From Permianibacter fluminis (GTDB taxonomy: Bacteria; Pseudomonadota; Gammaproteobacteria; Enterobacterales; Permianibacteraceae): a DNA stretch of 64,000 nt. Below the pieces are notes generated by a model. The model worked only from the letters and a program-made list of their open reading frames with translations. It did not search any database and was not told the origin of the DNA. The stretch covers positions 2,294,001-2,358,000 of the forward strand of contig NZ_JABMEG010000001.1 of the NCBI RefSeq assembly GCF_013179735.1, written 5' to 3'. Positions 17,901 through 26,979 of this stretch are shown piece by piece; the stretch's first letter is position 1; each line of letters opens with the position of its first letter. The position numbers and the translations under genes were made by a program.

Positions 17901-20732
17901 TTATTTCTGCTTTCGCCAACCGGCCAATAAGCTCAGCAAGCCGGCAAGAAGCAGCGAGCTTGTGCCACCGCCGCCGCCACCACCTCCGCCACTGCTGGCA
18001 TTGGGGTTGTCTTGTTCGGTAATGACCACGACGTCAGTTGCCGTGAGTCCAGTATTGTCGGTAACCGTCAGCTGAAACGTTAACGTGGCGTTGCTGCTGA
18101 TGCTCGGTGCCGTAAAGCGTGTTGTCGCTCCCATGCCGCCGTTGCTCAGGCTCGCTGCCGGTCCGCTCAACTGGGTCCAGCGATAACTCAGGATAGCGCT
18201 ATCGCCATCGCTGCCCGAACCACTCAAGCTAACGCTATTGCCTTCGGTGACAGTTTGGTCAGCGCCCGCATTTGCCGTCGGTGGCAGTGGCGTGACAAAA
18301 CTTTCGCTGCCACCGGTTTGCGCGTCAACGCTCTTGCTTGGTGCCTGCGCACCGACGCCCAGACCGCGTTTGCTGAAACCTTGCCAGAACCGCAGTTGAT
18401 CAGCCGGATCGGTGATCGCCGCGATGACAGCGTCGCGCGCTTCGACGAAATCCGGATCGCTTGGCATCAGCAGTTGTGCCCGGACAATGATGTCGAGCAT
18501 ACGGGTTTTGGCTTCAGCAGCCGGATAGTTGGCGAGCAGACTGCTGTAGCCTTCCCATAGCATACTCGCCCAGACTTCTCCGGTGGCATGCACTTCGGAG
18601 TTCGTGGCACCGGAACGGCCATCCGGCAGCAAGACTCCGTCGGCAATGTGTTTGAAAGTCAGGCCATTTTTGCTCATGTCCGTGCTGTAGGGGAAGCGGC
18701 GCAGACCATGGAAATGATCGCTGCTGACATAACCGGAGAAAGCATAGACGCCATCCGGATCGTCACCGTCGCGAGACAGCGCTACCAACGCAACAAAATC
18801 GGACCAGCCTTCGTCCATGCCTTGCGATTGTTGGCTGCTGATGTTCATCAGCCGGTTGTTGAGATAATGGCCCCATTCGTGCGCAACCAGGGTGCTGTCC
18901 AGGGCGCCATCAATATCCGGCCCAGTTGTACGTTGCATGTGACCGCTGACTGCTGCGCCGCCAAGTGCACTGCGTAGCGCATCGCCATCCGCCTTGCCGA
19001 TGGATAACGCGCCTATCGTCACCGCGGGGCCGCCGGCAATACTGGCCATCGCGACTGTGCTGTTGTCCAAATGGTTGGCGATGATCACACCGATCGCACC
19101 AGCCTGCTGCGCATTGGCGGCCTTTTCCTGGAACTTGCACCAACCGCGATTGATCAGTGCAATCTTGCCGGTAATTTGGGCTGGTGTCGGGTGCGCTTCA
19201 CAACCATCGAATACCGATGCATCGGCATCATTGGTGTTGGGATCGGTATCGCTGCCGACCACGCCATCATTCCAGACGACGATATCGCCGGTGACATCAA
19301 AATTCTGGTCACCGAATGCGGCGCTGCCGGTGTCGTAGTCGGCAGTCAGGCCGCCGGAGAGCGTCAGCTTATGAGTGGTTGCGCCGTCGAAGATAAATAC
19401 TTGCATGCGTGGCGGGTTGCCATCACCAGGCACGCTCATGTTGGCGTTATTGCGGTCTTCGGTGTCCTGAATTTCCAGCAGCAAGGCATCATTCGCCATG
19501 CCGCCCCGGGAATAATTGCTGGTTTGGCCGTTGCCTGCCGCTTCGTTGAAGCCGGCATCGTAGAACAGATCATGCAGCCAGTTGACGGTGTAGAACGCCT
19601 GCAACATGGCGGCATTCTGGTTGCTGGCATTGCTGTTGACGTTTTGATTGGGGTCGAAGCTGTAATCGAACGTTCCAGCACCTGATAGGCTAACGCGGCG
19701 GTCGCTACCGCTGAAGCCGTTGATTCCGTCTTTGTCCAAATACACATCGGCATTATTGCCGCGCAATACCGTGGCATTGGCGGGTAGCCATGGATCATTG
19801 CGCGAGAAGGGCGCGTTTTGCAGACTCACCAGATTGGCGCTGACAACACTCGGATTCAACGGCGGCTCTGCGGATCCGGTCGGGTGCGGCGTTTGGTCGC
19901 CATGCGGGCTGTCAAAGGGTTGGAAATTTCCGCTGGCATCCGCATACACTCGGTACTGGAAGCTGGCGTCGTGCGTGAGCGAGCGTTGACGTAAAACCGT
20001 GCCGGTTTCGCTTACCACCAGTTCCCATAATGTGCTGCGGTTACCGGTGCTGACCGTGATTTCATAGCGCCAGGCCGGCAGCAATTGCTGTTGCTGGCGC
20101 ACGTAGACGGCATTGGCGCGAACTTCGTCGACCGATTTTTCCGCGCGGTCAGGTGCGGCGGCGCGGTAATGCCACGCGCCATCACTGTCTTGGCCGGTCT
20201 TTTCTACCTCGCGGGTGATGCCCAGCGCCGCCAATGCCTGCTTGAGCTGGGCCGCTGCACGGGTCTCGGATTTGCTGTGGGCAACGGCAGTCGTTTGCTT
20301 GCTGATCTCGCCGCTGATCGCCTGCAGGCGCGCCGCGCCGTCGAGCAGCACGCTGATTCGGCTGTCGAGTATTGGCAGGCCATTAAAGCGCTGGTCAAAC
20401 ACATACAGTTGATGGCCATCACGTTGGTTGATCGCGCCTTTCAGTGTCAGGCTGTCCTGACTGCCGCTTGGCAGAGCATAGAGCTCGGCAATGCGCTGCC
20501 GAATGGCATGCTCGCGTTCGCCGGCCCGCAAAACACCGATGCCCGGCAGCGGTTCAGCGTGCAGGCGGATGAAGCGCGGCTCGCCGGTAACCGGATCACG
20601 ATGCAAGGTTTGAATGGGCTCAGCACTTAGCTCGCTTGCTGCGATCGCGCTCGTCAGTGCAAGGGCAATCGTGAGCGCGCCGGCCGCGCGCCGTGCAATG
20701 CTGCCTTGTTTTGCTGCAACCGCTTTGCTCAT
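17901..20732 (-). CDS. Secreted M36 (fungalysin-type) zinc metalloprotease with GlyGly-CTERM-like tail
   Basis: 943-residue secreted protease. Start ATG 20732 follows GGGGAG. Order: signal peptide (about 15-40), an FTP/thermolysin-type propeptide (about 60-230), and the M36 catalytic region with zinc motif HEWGH at 618-622 (VAHEWGHYLNNRL) and the third-ligand segment MDEGWSDF. A protease-associated domain is inserted at about 510-600 (GKIALINRGWCKF, GAIGVIIAN). A PKD/REJ-like domain follows at about 820-905 (ANAGADQTVTEGNSVSLSGS). The end is a Gly run, a hydrophobic stretch (SLLLAGLLSLLAGW) and RKQK, the pattern of GlyGly-CTERM proteins cleaved by rhombosortase and exported by type II secretion. 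Substrates are unknown. Confidence 0.9.
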   Translation of the reverse strand: MSKAVAAKQGSIARRAAGALTIALALTSAIAASELSAEPIQTLHRDPVTGEPRFIRLHAEPLPGIGVLRAGEREHAIRQRIAELYALPSGSQDSLTLKGAINQRDGHQLYVFDQRFNGLPILDSRISVLLDGAARLQAISGEISKQTTAVAHSKSETRAAAQLKQALAALGITREVEKTGQDSDGAWHYRAAAPDRAEKSVDEVRANAVYVRQQQQLLPAWRYEITVSTGNRSTLWELVVSETGTVLRQRSLTHDASFQYRVYADASGNFQPFDSPHGDQTPHPTGSAEPPLNPSVVSANLVSLQNAPFSRNDPWLPANATVLRGNNADVYLDKDGINGFSGSDRRVSLSGAGTFDYSFDPNQNVNSNASNQNAAMLQAFYTVNWLHDLFYDAGFNEAAGNGQTSNYSRGGMANDALLLEIQDTEDRNNANMSVPGDGNPPRMQVFIFDGATTHKLTLSGGLTADYDTGSAAFGDQNFDVTGDIVVWNDGVVGSDTDPNTNDADASVFDGCEAHPTPAQITGKIALINRGWCKFQEKAANAQQAGAIGVIIANHLDNSTVAMASIAGGPAVTIGALSIGKADGDALRSALGGAAVSGHMQRTTGPDIDGALDSTLVAHEWGHYLNNRLMNISSQQSQGMDEGWSDFVALVALSRDGDDPDGVYAFSGYVSSDHFHGLRRFPYSTDMSKNGLTFKHIADGVLLPDGRSGATNSEVHATGEVWASMLWEGYSSLLANYPAAEAKTRMLDIIVRAQLLMPSDPDFVEARDAVIAAITDPADQLRFWQGFSKRGLGVGAQAPSKSVDAQTGGSESFVTPLPPTANAGADQTVTEGNSVSLSGSGSDGDSAILSYRWTQLSGPAASLSNGGMGATTRFTAPSISSNATLTFQLTVTDNTGLTATDVVVITEQDNPNASSGGGGGGGGGTSSLLLAGLLSLLAGWRKQK

Positions 20733-20828
20733 GCAAGCTCCCCGTTTAATGACCATTCGGTACCCGCCATCAAGAAAGGCCCATTGAGAAAAAGGCCATC
20801 CAGTATCAAGCTGAACCCTGCTTGCCGG

Positions 20829-22232
20829 TTATCGTGCCAGCAAATCGGCGACGCACGCCGTGACTTTCTTCACCATCGGAATATGCAGGAACTCATTCGG
20901 GCCATGGGCATTCGAGTGCGGGCCCAGCACGCCGGTGACAACGAATTGTGCGTTCGGCAAACGGTCGGACAGGAAACGCATGAACGGAATGGTGCCGCCG
21001 CAGCCGTAGTGCACGGCTGGTTTGCCGAAGTAGCGTTGCGAGACCTCGTGCAGCTGGCTATTCAATTTCGGCGTGAACGCTGGCGCATTCCAGCCGGTGT
21101 CGGCACCGGTGATATCAAAGCTGACTTTGGCGCCGTAAGGCGGATCGCGTTCGAGTAGTTTTTTCAACTCGGCAGCGCAGTGCTTGGCGTCCAGATCCGG
21201 CGGCAAGCGCAGGCTCAGTTTGACTGCGGTATAGGGCCGCAGGGTGTTGCCGGCATTGGCCAGCGCCGGCATGCCGTCGACTCCCGTCACGCACAGCGTG
21301 GTGCGCCAGGTGTTGTTGAGCATTTGCTCGCTGTAATCGCGAGTCACTGGCCGCATGCCGCTGACGAACGGATAGGCGCTGGCGATTTCTTCATTCAGCA
21401 CTTCGGCGGCGTGGGCGGATTCGGCGACGCGATAGGTCGGAATCCGGGTCTTCAAAAATTCCGGCAGGATTACGCCGGTGTTGCTGTTCTCAATGCGGTC
21501 GAGCAGTTGCCGTAATACCCGGAACGACGACGGCACAATGCCGCTGGCAGCGCCGGAATGCACGCCTTCCGTCAACACGTCCACTTTCAAGGTGCCAAGC
21601 ATGTTGCCGCGCAAGGACGTGGTCGACCAGAACTGTTCGTAATTGCCACACATCGAGTCCAGTGCAACCACCAATTCCGGCTGGCCGATGCGATCCGCCA
21701 GCGCTTCCATATACGCCGGCAAGTCCGGCGAACCACTTTCTTCCGAGCATTCAATCAGCATCAGCGTGCGACCAAAACTGCGGCCGCTTTCCTGCAGCCA
21801 AAGCAAGGCAGCGAACGAGGCGAAGATGGCGTAGCCGTCATCGGCACCACCGCGACCATATAACTTGTCGTCACGACGCACCGGTTGCCACGGTGCCAAA
21901 CCCTCGGCCCAACCGGTGAACTCCGGCTGCTTGTCGAGGTGGCCGTAAATCAGCGTGTTGCCTTGACCATTTCCCGGTACTTCCACCAGCAGTACGGGCG
22001 TGCGGCCCGGCAGTCGGTGCACATCCATTTTCATGCCGGGCAGCGGATGCTTGCGACACCAGTCGGCAACCAGCTCGATGGCGCGATCCATATGGCCGTT
22101 TTTTGCCCAATCCGGATCGAAATGTACGGATTTGTTCGGGATGCGGATGTACTCGGCCAGTGTTGGCAGAATCTCGCGTTCCCAAAACTGCTCAAGAAAG
22201 GCCGGAATTGGCTGGTTTTGCGCGGTTGTCAT
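20829..22232 (-). CDS. M20 family metallopeptidase
   Basis: 467-residue zinc peptidase or deacylase of the M20 family. Metal and catalytic segments: YGHLDKQPE (first ligand and catalytic Asp), [10 protein letters not shown] (bridging Asp), CSEESGSPD (catalytic Glu-Glu) and, near the C-terminus, [11 protein letters not shown] (last His). The dimerisation lid domain lies between (GVHSGAASG). It resembles the group of proteins annotated as dipeptidases or carnosinase-like enzymes. No signal peptide is visible, so it is probably cytoplasmic. It lies about 100 bases upstream of the secreted protease gene on the same strand, which suggests peptide utilisation but does not prove an operon. Confidence 0.9.
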   Translation of the reverse strand: MTTAQNQPIPAFLEQFWEREILPTLAEYIRIPNKSVHFDPDWAKNGHMDRAIELVADWCRKHPLPGMKMDVHRLPGRTPVLLVEVPGNGQGNTLIYGHLDKQPEFTGWAEGLAPWQPVRRDDKLYGRGGADDGYAIFASFAALLWLQESGRSFGRTLMLIECSEESGSPDLPAYMEALADRIGQPELVVALDSMCGNYEQFWSTTSLRGNMLGTLKVDVLTEGVHSGAASGIVPSSFRVLRQLLDRIENSNTGVILPEFLKTRIPTYRVAESAHAAEVLNEEIASAYPFVSGMRPVTRDYSEQMLNNTWRTTLCVTGVDGMPALANAGNTLRPYTAVKLSLRLPPDLDAKHCAAELKKLLERDPPYGAKVSFDITGADTGWNAPAFTPKLNSQLHEVSQRYFGKPAVHYGCGGTIPFMRFLSDRLPNAQFVVTGVLGPHSNAHGPNEFLHIPMVKKVTACVADLLAR

Positions 22233-22307
22233 GGTGTCGGTTTCCTCATTTCGTGCGAATCAAAAGCGCACGCGGTCCGGTCCGGGGTCTGGCCAGTTGT
22301 CATCATT

Positions 22308-22318
22308 TGGTCAGACCA
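22308..22318. promoter_or_regulatory. Candidate FadR operator upstream of fabA
   Basis: TGGTCAGACCA is a perfect palindrome equal to the FadR core (TGGTCNGACCA), inside TTTGGTCAGACCAGCG. It is centred about 37 bases before the transcription start predicted from the -10 box at 22338, matching the activating position known for fabA in E. coli. Confidence 0.65.
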
Positions 22319-22337
22319 GCGTAAAAGGTGTGACTGG

Positions 22338-22343
22338 CATAAT
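22338..22343 (+). promoter_or_regulatory. Candidate -10 box of fabA
   Basis: CATAAT sits 20 bases after the FadR-like site. No good -35 hexamer is present, as expected for an activator-dependent promoter. Confidence 0.4.
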
Positions 22344-22460
22344 ACCGCGTCCGTCGCCGGGGCCACAGATTCGGCCCTTGGCGACTGCGTTTACCTACCC
22401 GTCCACATATCAGACGGCGCGTCATCCCAACGGATGATTTTGCAGCCGCCGGAGTTTTCG

Positions 22461-22979
22461 ATGTCCAGACCGTCGTCGTTCAACCGGGAGCAATTGTTGG
22501 AGTGTGCTGAGGGCCGTATGTTCGGTCCGGGCAACGCTCAGCTGCCGGCCCCCAACATGCTGATGTTTGATCGCATCACCCACATCAGCGAAGAGGGAGG
22601 CGAGCATGGAAAAGGCGAGATCGTCGCCGAGCTCGATATCAAACCGGATTTGTGGTTTTTCGGTTGTCATTTCAAAGGTGATCCGGTGATGCCGGGCTGC
22701 CTCGGTCTGGATGCCATGTGGCAGCTCGCGGGTTTCTTTTTGCCGTGGAAAGGTCTGCCGGGTCGCGGTCGCGCCCTCGGCGTCGGTGAAGTGAAATTCA
22801 CCGGCCAGATTTTGCCAACCAACAAGCTGGTGCAATACCGCATCCAGATCAAGCGGGTGATTGCCCGTAAACTGAATCTGGTGATCGGTGACGGCACCGT
22901 CAGCGTAGACGGCAAAGTCATCTACACCGCGGCTGATCTGCGGGTTGGCCTCTTCACCAATTTTGCGGAGTTTGCGTAA
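22461..22979 (+). CDS. fabA: 3-hydroxyacyl-[ACP] dehydratase/isomerase FabA
   Basis: 172-residue hot-dog enzyme that dehydrates 3-hydroxydecanoyl-ACP and isomerises the trans-2 to the cis-3 double bond, the entry to unsaturated fatty acids. Catalytic His70 lies in [19 protein letters not shown], followed by the second active-site helix with Asp in GLDAMWQL. Length and start (GGAG before ATG 22461) match the family. fabB follows without a gap. The pair is the classical FabA-FabB anaerobic unsaturated pathway and is probably activated by FadR at the upstream site. Confidence 0.97.
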   Translation: MSRPSSFNREQLLECAEGRMFGPGNAQLPAPNMLMFDRITHISEEGGEHGKGEIVAELDIKPDLWFFGCHFKGDPVMPGCLGLDAMWQLAGFFLPWKGLPGRGRALGVGEVKFTGQILPTNKLVQYRIQIKRVIARKLNLVIGDGTVSVDGKVIYTAADLRVGLFTNFAEFA

Positions 22980-24197
22980 ATGCAACGGGTCGTGATCACC
23001 GGGATGGGCATCGTCTCCTGTCTTGGTAACAACCAGCAGGAAGTGCTGGCCTCGCTGAAAGCAGGACGGTCCGGCATTCGCCGCGACGAGAGCCATGTCG
23101 AGCGTGGCCTGCGCAGTCAGGTCTCGGGTATTCCGCAGATTGATCTGGAAGCGCTGATCGATCGCAAACTCAAGCGCTTCATGGGCAATGGTGCGGCCTA
23201 CGCTTATTTGTCGATGAAAGAAGCCATCGAACAAGCCGGTCTGACGCAAGACCAGATCAGCAATGTCCGCACCGGCCTTATCGCCGGCGCCGGCGGTCAC
23301 TCGCCGCAGAACGAATACGAAGCAATCAAGACCCTGGAAGAGCGTGGCGTCCGCCGCGTTGGTCCTTACATGGTGCCGCGCGTGATGGGCTCCAGCATCT
23401 CGGCCAACCTGTCGACGGCATTCGAAATCAAGGGCATCAACTATTCGATTTCGTCAGCCTGCGCGACCAGCGCGCATTGCATCGGCAACGCCATGGAGCA
23501 AATCCAGCTTGGCAAAGCCGATGTGATGTTTGCCGGTGGCGGCGAAGAGGTGTACTGGTCGTTCAGCATGATGTTTGACGCCATGGGCGCGCTGTCGAGC
23601 AAGTACAACGAGACTCCGGAAAAAGCCTCGCGGGCGTATGACAAGCACCGCGACGGTTTTGTCATCGCGGGCGGTGGCGGCATTCTGGTGCTGGAGTCGC
23701 TGGAGCATGCGCTGAAGCGCGGCGCCAACATCCTGGCCGAAATCGTCGGCTACGGTGCCACCTCCGATGGTGCCGACATGGTTGCCCCGAGCGGCGAAGG
23801 CGCCATGCGCTGCATGAAAATGGCGCTGGCAACCACCAAAGCGCCGGTGGATTACATCAACACCCACGGCACTTCGACACCGGTCGGCGATGTCGCGGAA
23901 CTCGGTGCCATCCGCGAAGTGTTTGGCAAAGAGGTTCCGCCGATCAGCTCGACCAAATCGCTGTCGGGCCACTCGCTGGGCGCTGCCGGCGTACAGGAAG
24001 CCATTTACTGCCTGCTGATGCAGCAGAATGATTTCATCTGCGCCTCGGCCAACATCGACGAACTGGATCCGGCCGCTGCCGATCTGCCCATCGTCCAGCA
24101 GACTCGCACCGGCGTGAAGCTCAATACCGTGCTGTCGAACAGCTTCGGTTTTGGCGGCACCAATGCCACACTGGTGATGCAGAAGTTCCAGCGCTGA
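22980..24197 (+). CDS. fabB: 3-oxoacyl-[ACP] synthase I
   Basis: 405-residue condensing enzyme that elongates cis-3-decenoyl-ACP. Catalytic Cys161 in [15 protein letters not shown]; the two histidines are in [11 protein letters not shown] and [11 protein letters not shown]. The C-terminal segment [15 protein letters not shown] is typical of FabB. The ATG directly follows the fabA stop codon, so the genes are translationally linked. A long 17-bp-stem terminator ends the operon. Confidence 0.97.
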   Translation: MQRVVITGMGIVSCLGNNQQEVLASLKAGRSGIRRDESHVERGLRSQVSGIPQIDLEALIDRKLKRFMGNGAAYAYLSMKEAIEQAGLTQDQISNVRTGLIAGAGGHSPQNEYEAIKTLEERGVRRVGPYMVPRVMGSSISANLSTAFEIKGINYSISSACATSAHCIGNAMEQIQLGKADVMFAGGGEEVYWSFSMMFDAMGALSSKYNETPEKASRAYDKHRDGFVIAGGGGILVLESLEHALKRGANILAEIVGYGATSDGADMVAPSGEGAMRCMKMALATTKAPVDYINTHGTSTPVGDVAELGAIREVFGKEVPPISSTKSLSGHSLGAAGVQEAIYCLLMQQNDFICASANIDELDPAAADLPIVQQTRTGVKLNTVLSNSFGFGGTNATLVMQKFQR

Positions 24198-24206
24198 ACC
24201 TGTAGT

Positions 24207-24244
24207 AAAAAGCAAAAAGCCGGCAATGCCGGCTTTTTGCTTTT
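24207..24244. terminator. Strong bidirectional terminator between fabB and hsp20
   Basis: A 17-bp perfect stem (GCCGGCTTTTTGCTTTT and its complement) around the loop AAT, with A-rich left and T-rich right arms, serves both convergent genes. Confidence 0.92.
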
Positions 24245-24257
24245 CAGAGTCTGACGT

Positions 24258-24704
24258 TCAGCGCGAGATGCTGATCCGTTTCTGAATGCTGCTGCTGCGC
24301 TTCGGAATGCGGATTTCCAGCACTCCGTTGTTGGCCTTGGCCGAAATCTCGTCGGTATTGGCGGTGTCTGGCAAGGCAAACTGGCGGTAGAAGCTACCGT
24401 AGTTGCGCTCAATCCGGTGGTAATCCCCTTCGTTGCTTTCCTTGCTGAATTGCCGCTCGCCTTTCAGTGTCAGCACGCCGTTGGTCGCGGTCACTTCAAT
24501 CTTGTCCGGTTCCACACCGGGCAGATCGGCCAGCAGCACGATTTCCTTGCCGTTGTCTTTGACATCGACCGACGGCAGCCAGCTGCTGCTGTACAGTTCA
24601 TTTGCCGTCTCGCCGGTTTTCGGCGCGCGGGTGTCAAACAACTGGTTGATTTCACGGTGCAATTGGTCAAACACGGACCAAGGTTGGTAGCGCATCAGTG
24701 TCAT
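24258..24704 (-). CDS. Small heat-shock protein, Hsp20/alpha-crystallin family
   Basis: 148-residue ATP-independent holdase. The alpha-crystallin domain runs from about residue 45 (LPSVDVKDNGKEIVLLADLPGV) to the conserved GVLEIRIPKR near the C-terminus, with NGVLTLKGER in the middle. The N-terminal arm is MTLMRYQPWSVFDQLHREINQLF. The start ATG 24704 has AGGAG seven bases upstream. An IxI-type C-terminal anchor is suggested by ISISR. A sigma-32-like promoter lies about 140 bases upstream, which fits heat induction. Confidence 0.95.
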   Translation of the reverse strand: MTLMRYQPWSVFDQLHREINQLFDTRAPKTGETANELYSSSWLPSVDVKDNGKEIVLLADLPGVEPDKIEVTATNGVLTLKGERQFSKESNEGDYHRIERNYGSFYRQFALPDTANTDEISAKANNGVLEIRIPKRSSSIQKRISISR

Positions 24705-24739
24705 GGCATGTCTCCTATAAAAGCCCAAAAAAAGACCCC

Positions 24740-24895
24740 TCAGGAATGAGGCATGGCGACGACTTTGCTGCCATGCTTACCGTAGCAGGCAGCGCGAAAT
24801 GACGTATTGACCCGGATCAACAGCGTGTCGGCGCTGTCTGCTAAATAGATAGGGTCGGCTTCGCGGATTTCAAGTACCGGTCGTTCAGGTGCCAT
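24740..24895 (-). CDS. Possible 51-residue peptide upstream of hsp20
   Basis: An ATG at 24895 opens a 51-codon frame (starts MAPERPVLEIREADPIYLAD, ends MPHS) between hsp20 and the divergent nuclease gene. I recognise no family, the ribosome site is weak, and the sigma-32-like promoter lies inside it. Codon choice looks plausible, so it could be a real small protein or chance. Confidence 0.25.
   Translation of the reverse strand: MAPERPVLEIREADPIYLADSADTLLIRVNTSFRAACYGKHGSKVVAMPHS
24846..24874 (-). promoter_or_regulatory. Sigma-32-like (heat-shock) promoter of hsp20
   Basis: On the minus strand CTTGAAA (24874-24868), 13 bases, CCCTATCTA (24854-24846), against the RpoH consensus CTTGAAA-N11/16-CCCCATNTA. 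The leader before the hsp20 ATG would be about 135 bases. Confidence 0.6.
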
Positions 24896-24922
24896 GTTGC
24901 CAAGAACAAGGATTGCCAGATC

Positions 24923-26335
24923 ATGATGCAGCCAGAAGTGCGGTGTTGGGGTGGCGTAGGTGAGGTCACCGGGTCCTGCTATCAAGTCACGCTCGGCAAG
25001 GAATCTATCCTGCTGGACTGTGGTTTGTTGCAAGGTGGTGCCAGGGAAGATGCCCGCAATTATGAGCCGACGCCCTATGACCCGCGCGCCATCGATGCGG
25101 TGGTGCTGAGCCACTCCCATCTCGATCATGCCGGCCGCTTGCCCAAGCTGCAGAAAGAGGGCTATCGCGGGCCGATTTATACCCACCGGGCCAGCCGCGA
25201 TCTGTGCAGCATCATGCTGCGTGACGCCGCCCATCTGCAGGAAGCCGACCAGGAAGTTGAAAACCGCAAGCGGGCGCGAAAAGGTTTGAAGCCGCGCGAG
25301 CCGCTCTATACCCACCGCGATGTTGAGCGGGTCATGAAACAGTTTGAGGTGCTCGACTATGGCGAATGGCAGCCGCTGACCGAGCACATGTCGGTGCGCT
25401 TGCATGACGCCGGCCATATTCTCGGTTCGTCGATTGTCGAGCTGAAAATCGCTGCGCCCGACCGTGACCGCATCCTGATTTTCTCCGGCGACCTCGGCCC
25501 GTTCGGTGCGCCCATTCTGCGCAATCCCGAGCTGATTCCCTTTGCCGATGCGCTGCTGATGGAAAGCACTTATGGTGATCGCGATCACCGTGATTTCGAC
25601 TCGACGCTGACCGAGCTCGGCGAGATCTTCCGCAGCGAGCAATCGCAGAAGGGCAATATCCTGATCCCGGCGTTTGCGGTGGGCCGCAGTCAGGAGTTGC
25701 TGTACCTGATGGCCAAGTACTATCGCGAGTGGGGGCTGTCGCGCTGGCAGATCTTCCTCGACAGCCCGCTCGCCATCGATGCCACCAATATCTATCTGCG
25801 CCATCACGCGCTGTACAACGGCGATGCGGTAAAACTGCTCGGCAATGACCATCCCGAACACGCGCTGCGCCGGCTGCTGCCCAATCTGCAATTCCTGCCG
25901 ACGCCGGAGCAATCGCAGTCACTCAATCGGGTGCAATCGGGCGCCATCATCATTGCCGGCAGTGGCATGTGCACCGGTGGTCGCATCAAGCATCACCTGA
26001 AGCACCTGGTCTGGCGCGATACCACTCAGGTGATCATGATTGGTTATCAGGCCTATGGCACGCCGGGACTGGCGTTGGTCGAAGGCCGCGACTTTATCCG
26101 ACTCTGGGGCGAGGGCATCCGGGTGCGGGCCAAGGTGCACACCATCGGTGGCTTGTCGGCGCACGCCGGCCAGCGCGATTTGCTCAAATGGTATGAAGGC
26201 TTCAAGCAATTGCCGCCGGTCTGGCTGGTGCACGGTGAACCGCAGGCGCAGCAGGCGTTGCAAGCCAAGTTGTGCGATTTGCATCCGGGTGTGCCGGTCA
26301 ATATTGCGTCGCGGGGCGAGGTGTTGAAGCTTTAG
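24923..26335 (+). CDS. Metallo-beta-lactamase fold RNase of the beta-CASP family
   Basis: 470-residue two-zinc hydrolase related to CPSF-73, RNase J-like and YsxA-type nucleases. Motif 2 is LSHSHLDHAGRLP and the metal Asp is in IFSGDLGPFG. The beta-CASP region includes ALLMESTYGDRDH (motif A), FAVGRSQELLYLM, and GSGMCTGGRIKHHL (motif B); the C-terminal RMMBL part contains HTIGGLSAHAGQRDLLKWY and a terminal His in VHGEPQAQQAL. It probably processes or degrades RNA in the cytoplasm. Two ATG codons in a row (24923, 24926) are possible starts. It is divergent from hsp20. Confidence 0.93.
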   Translation: MMQPEVRCWGGVGEVTGSCYQVTLGKESILLDCGLLQGGAREDARNYEPTPYDPRAIDAVVLSHSHLDHAGRLPKLQKEGYRGPIYTHRASRDLCSIMLRDAAHLQEADQEVENRKRARKGLKPREPLYTHRDVERVMKQFEVLDYGEWQPLTEHMSVRLHDAGHILGSSIVELKIAAPDRDRILIFSGDLGPFGAPILRNPELIPFADALLMESTYGDRDHRDFDSTLTELGEIFRSEQSQKGNILIPAFAVGRSQELLYLMAKYYREWGLSRWQIFLDSPLAIDATNIYLRHHALYNGDAVKLLGNDHPEHALRRLLPNLQFLPTPEQSQSLNRVQSGAIIIAGSGMCTGGRIKHHLKHLVWRDTTQVIMIGYQAYGTPGLALVEGRDFIRLWGEGIRVRAKVHTIGGLSAHAGQRDLLKWYEGFKQLPPVWLVHGEPQAQQALQAKLCDLHPGVPVNIASRGEVLKL

Positions 26336-26431
26336 TCGCTGTCAGGCGTGATTCGGCAAAACGTCGCGATCAATTATTGAACCCATTCGCGGTGGCCCGG
26401 CGTGGTTTTGGCGTTTTTGCGCAGAGCGGCA

Positions 26432-26562
26432 AAGCCCCCACCCCAGCCCTCCCCCTCGCAGGGGAGGGAGCACTTCATCCGCTCCTCTCCCTCACAGTGG
26501 GAAGAGCACTTCTTCTGCTCCTCCCCCTGTCAGGGGGGAGGCTGGGAGGGGGGATTTACCGA
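26432..26562. repeat. REP-like C/G-rich inverted repeat cluster
   Basis: Three CCCTCCCC...GGGGAGGG hairpins. The outer two point in opposite directions (CCCCACCCCAGCCCTCCCC at the left and GGGGGGAGGCTGGGAGGGG at the right), so the whole block can fold back on itself. It fills most of the 293-base gap after the nuclease gene. Confidence 0.75.
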
Positions 26563-26628
26563 GCCGGCCCTGACTTCCTCCCTCGAATTCGTCATGATGT
26601 ACAAGCGCCACAAAAAAAGGATTCCATC

Positions 26629-26979
26629 ATGATGACGCTGGTTATTGTTCTCGTGCTCTTCATTGCCATCCAACACCTTGGCTTTCTGGTGCTGGAAATG
26701 TTCTTCTGGGACCACCCGGTCGGCCGCAAGATTTTCCGGCAAACACCGGAGCAATCAGCCAGCTCCAAAGTACTGGCCGCCAATCAAGGCTTGTACAACG
26801 GATTTCTCGCCGCCGGTTTGGTGTTCGGTCTGTTTTTCGCCGGCCAGCCGACACTGGTGTTCTTTCTGGGCTGTGTGCTGGTCGCCGGCATCTACGGTGG
26901 CCTGACGGCCAAGCGCAGCATTTTGTTTGTGCAAGGCTTGCCGGCTGCCATCACTTTGCTGGTGTTGTATTTCGCATGA
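26629..26979 (+). CDS. DUF1304 membrane protein
   Basis: 116-residue protein with four predicted membrane helices ([72 protein letters not shown]). The conserved loop [13 protein letters not shown] and the E-M-F-W-D-H segment are typical of DUF1304, whose function is unknown. Start ATG 26629 has AAGG eight bases upstream; a second ATG follows directly. The last four bases overlap arfB, so both are likely co-transcribed. Confidence 0.88.
   Translation: MMTLVIVLVLFIAIQHLGFLVLEMFFWDHPVGRKIFRQTPEQSASSKVLAANQGLYNGFLAAGLVFGLFFAGQPTLVFFLGCVLVAGIYGGLTAKRSILFVQGLPAAITLLVLYFA

Noticed and set aside
24740-25912. 390-codon minus-strand frame opposite the beta-CASP nuclease
   Set aside because: It is antisense to a gene with clear catalytic motifs; only the last 51 codons lie outside it and those are listed separately with low confidence.
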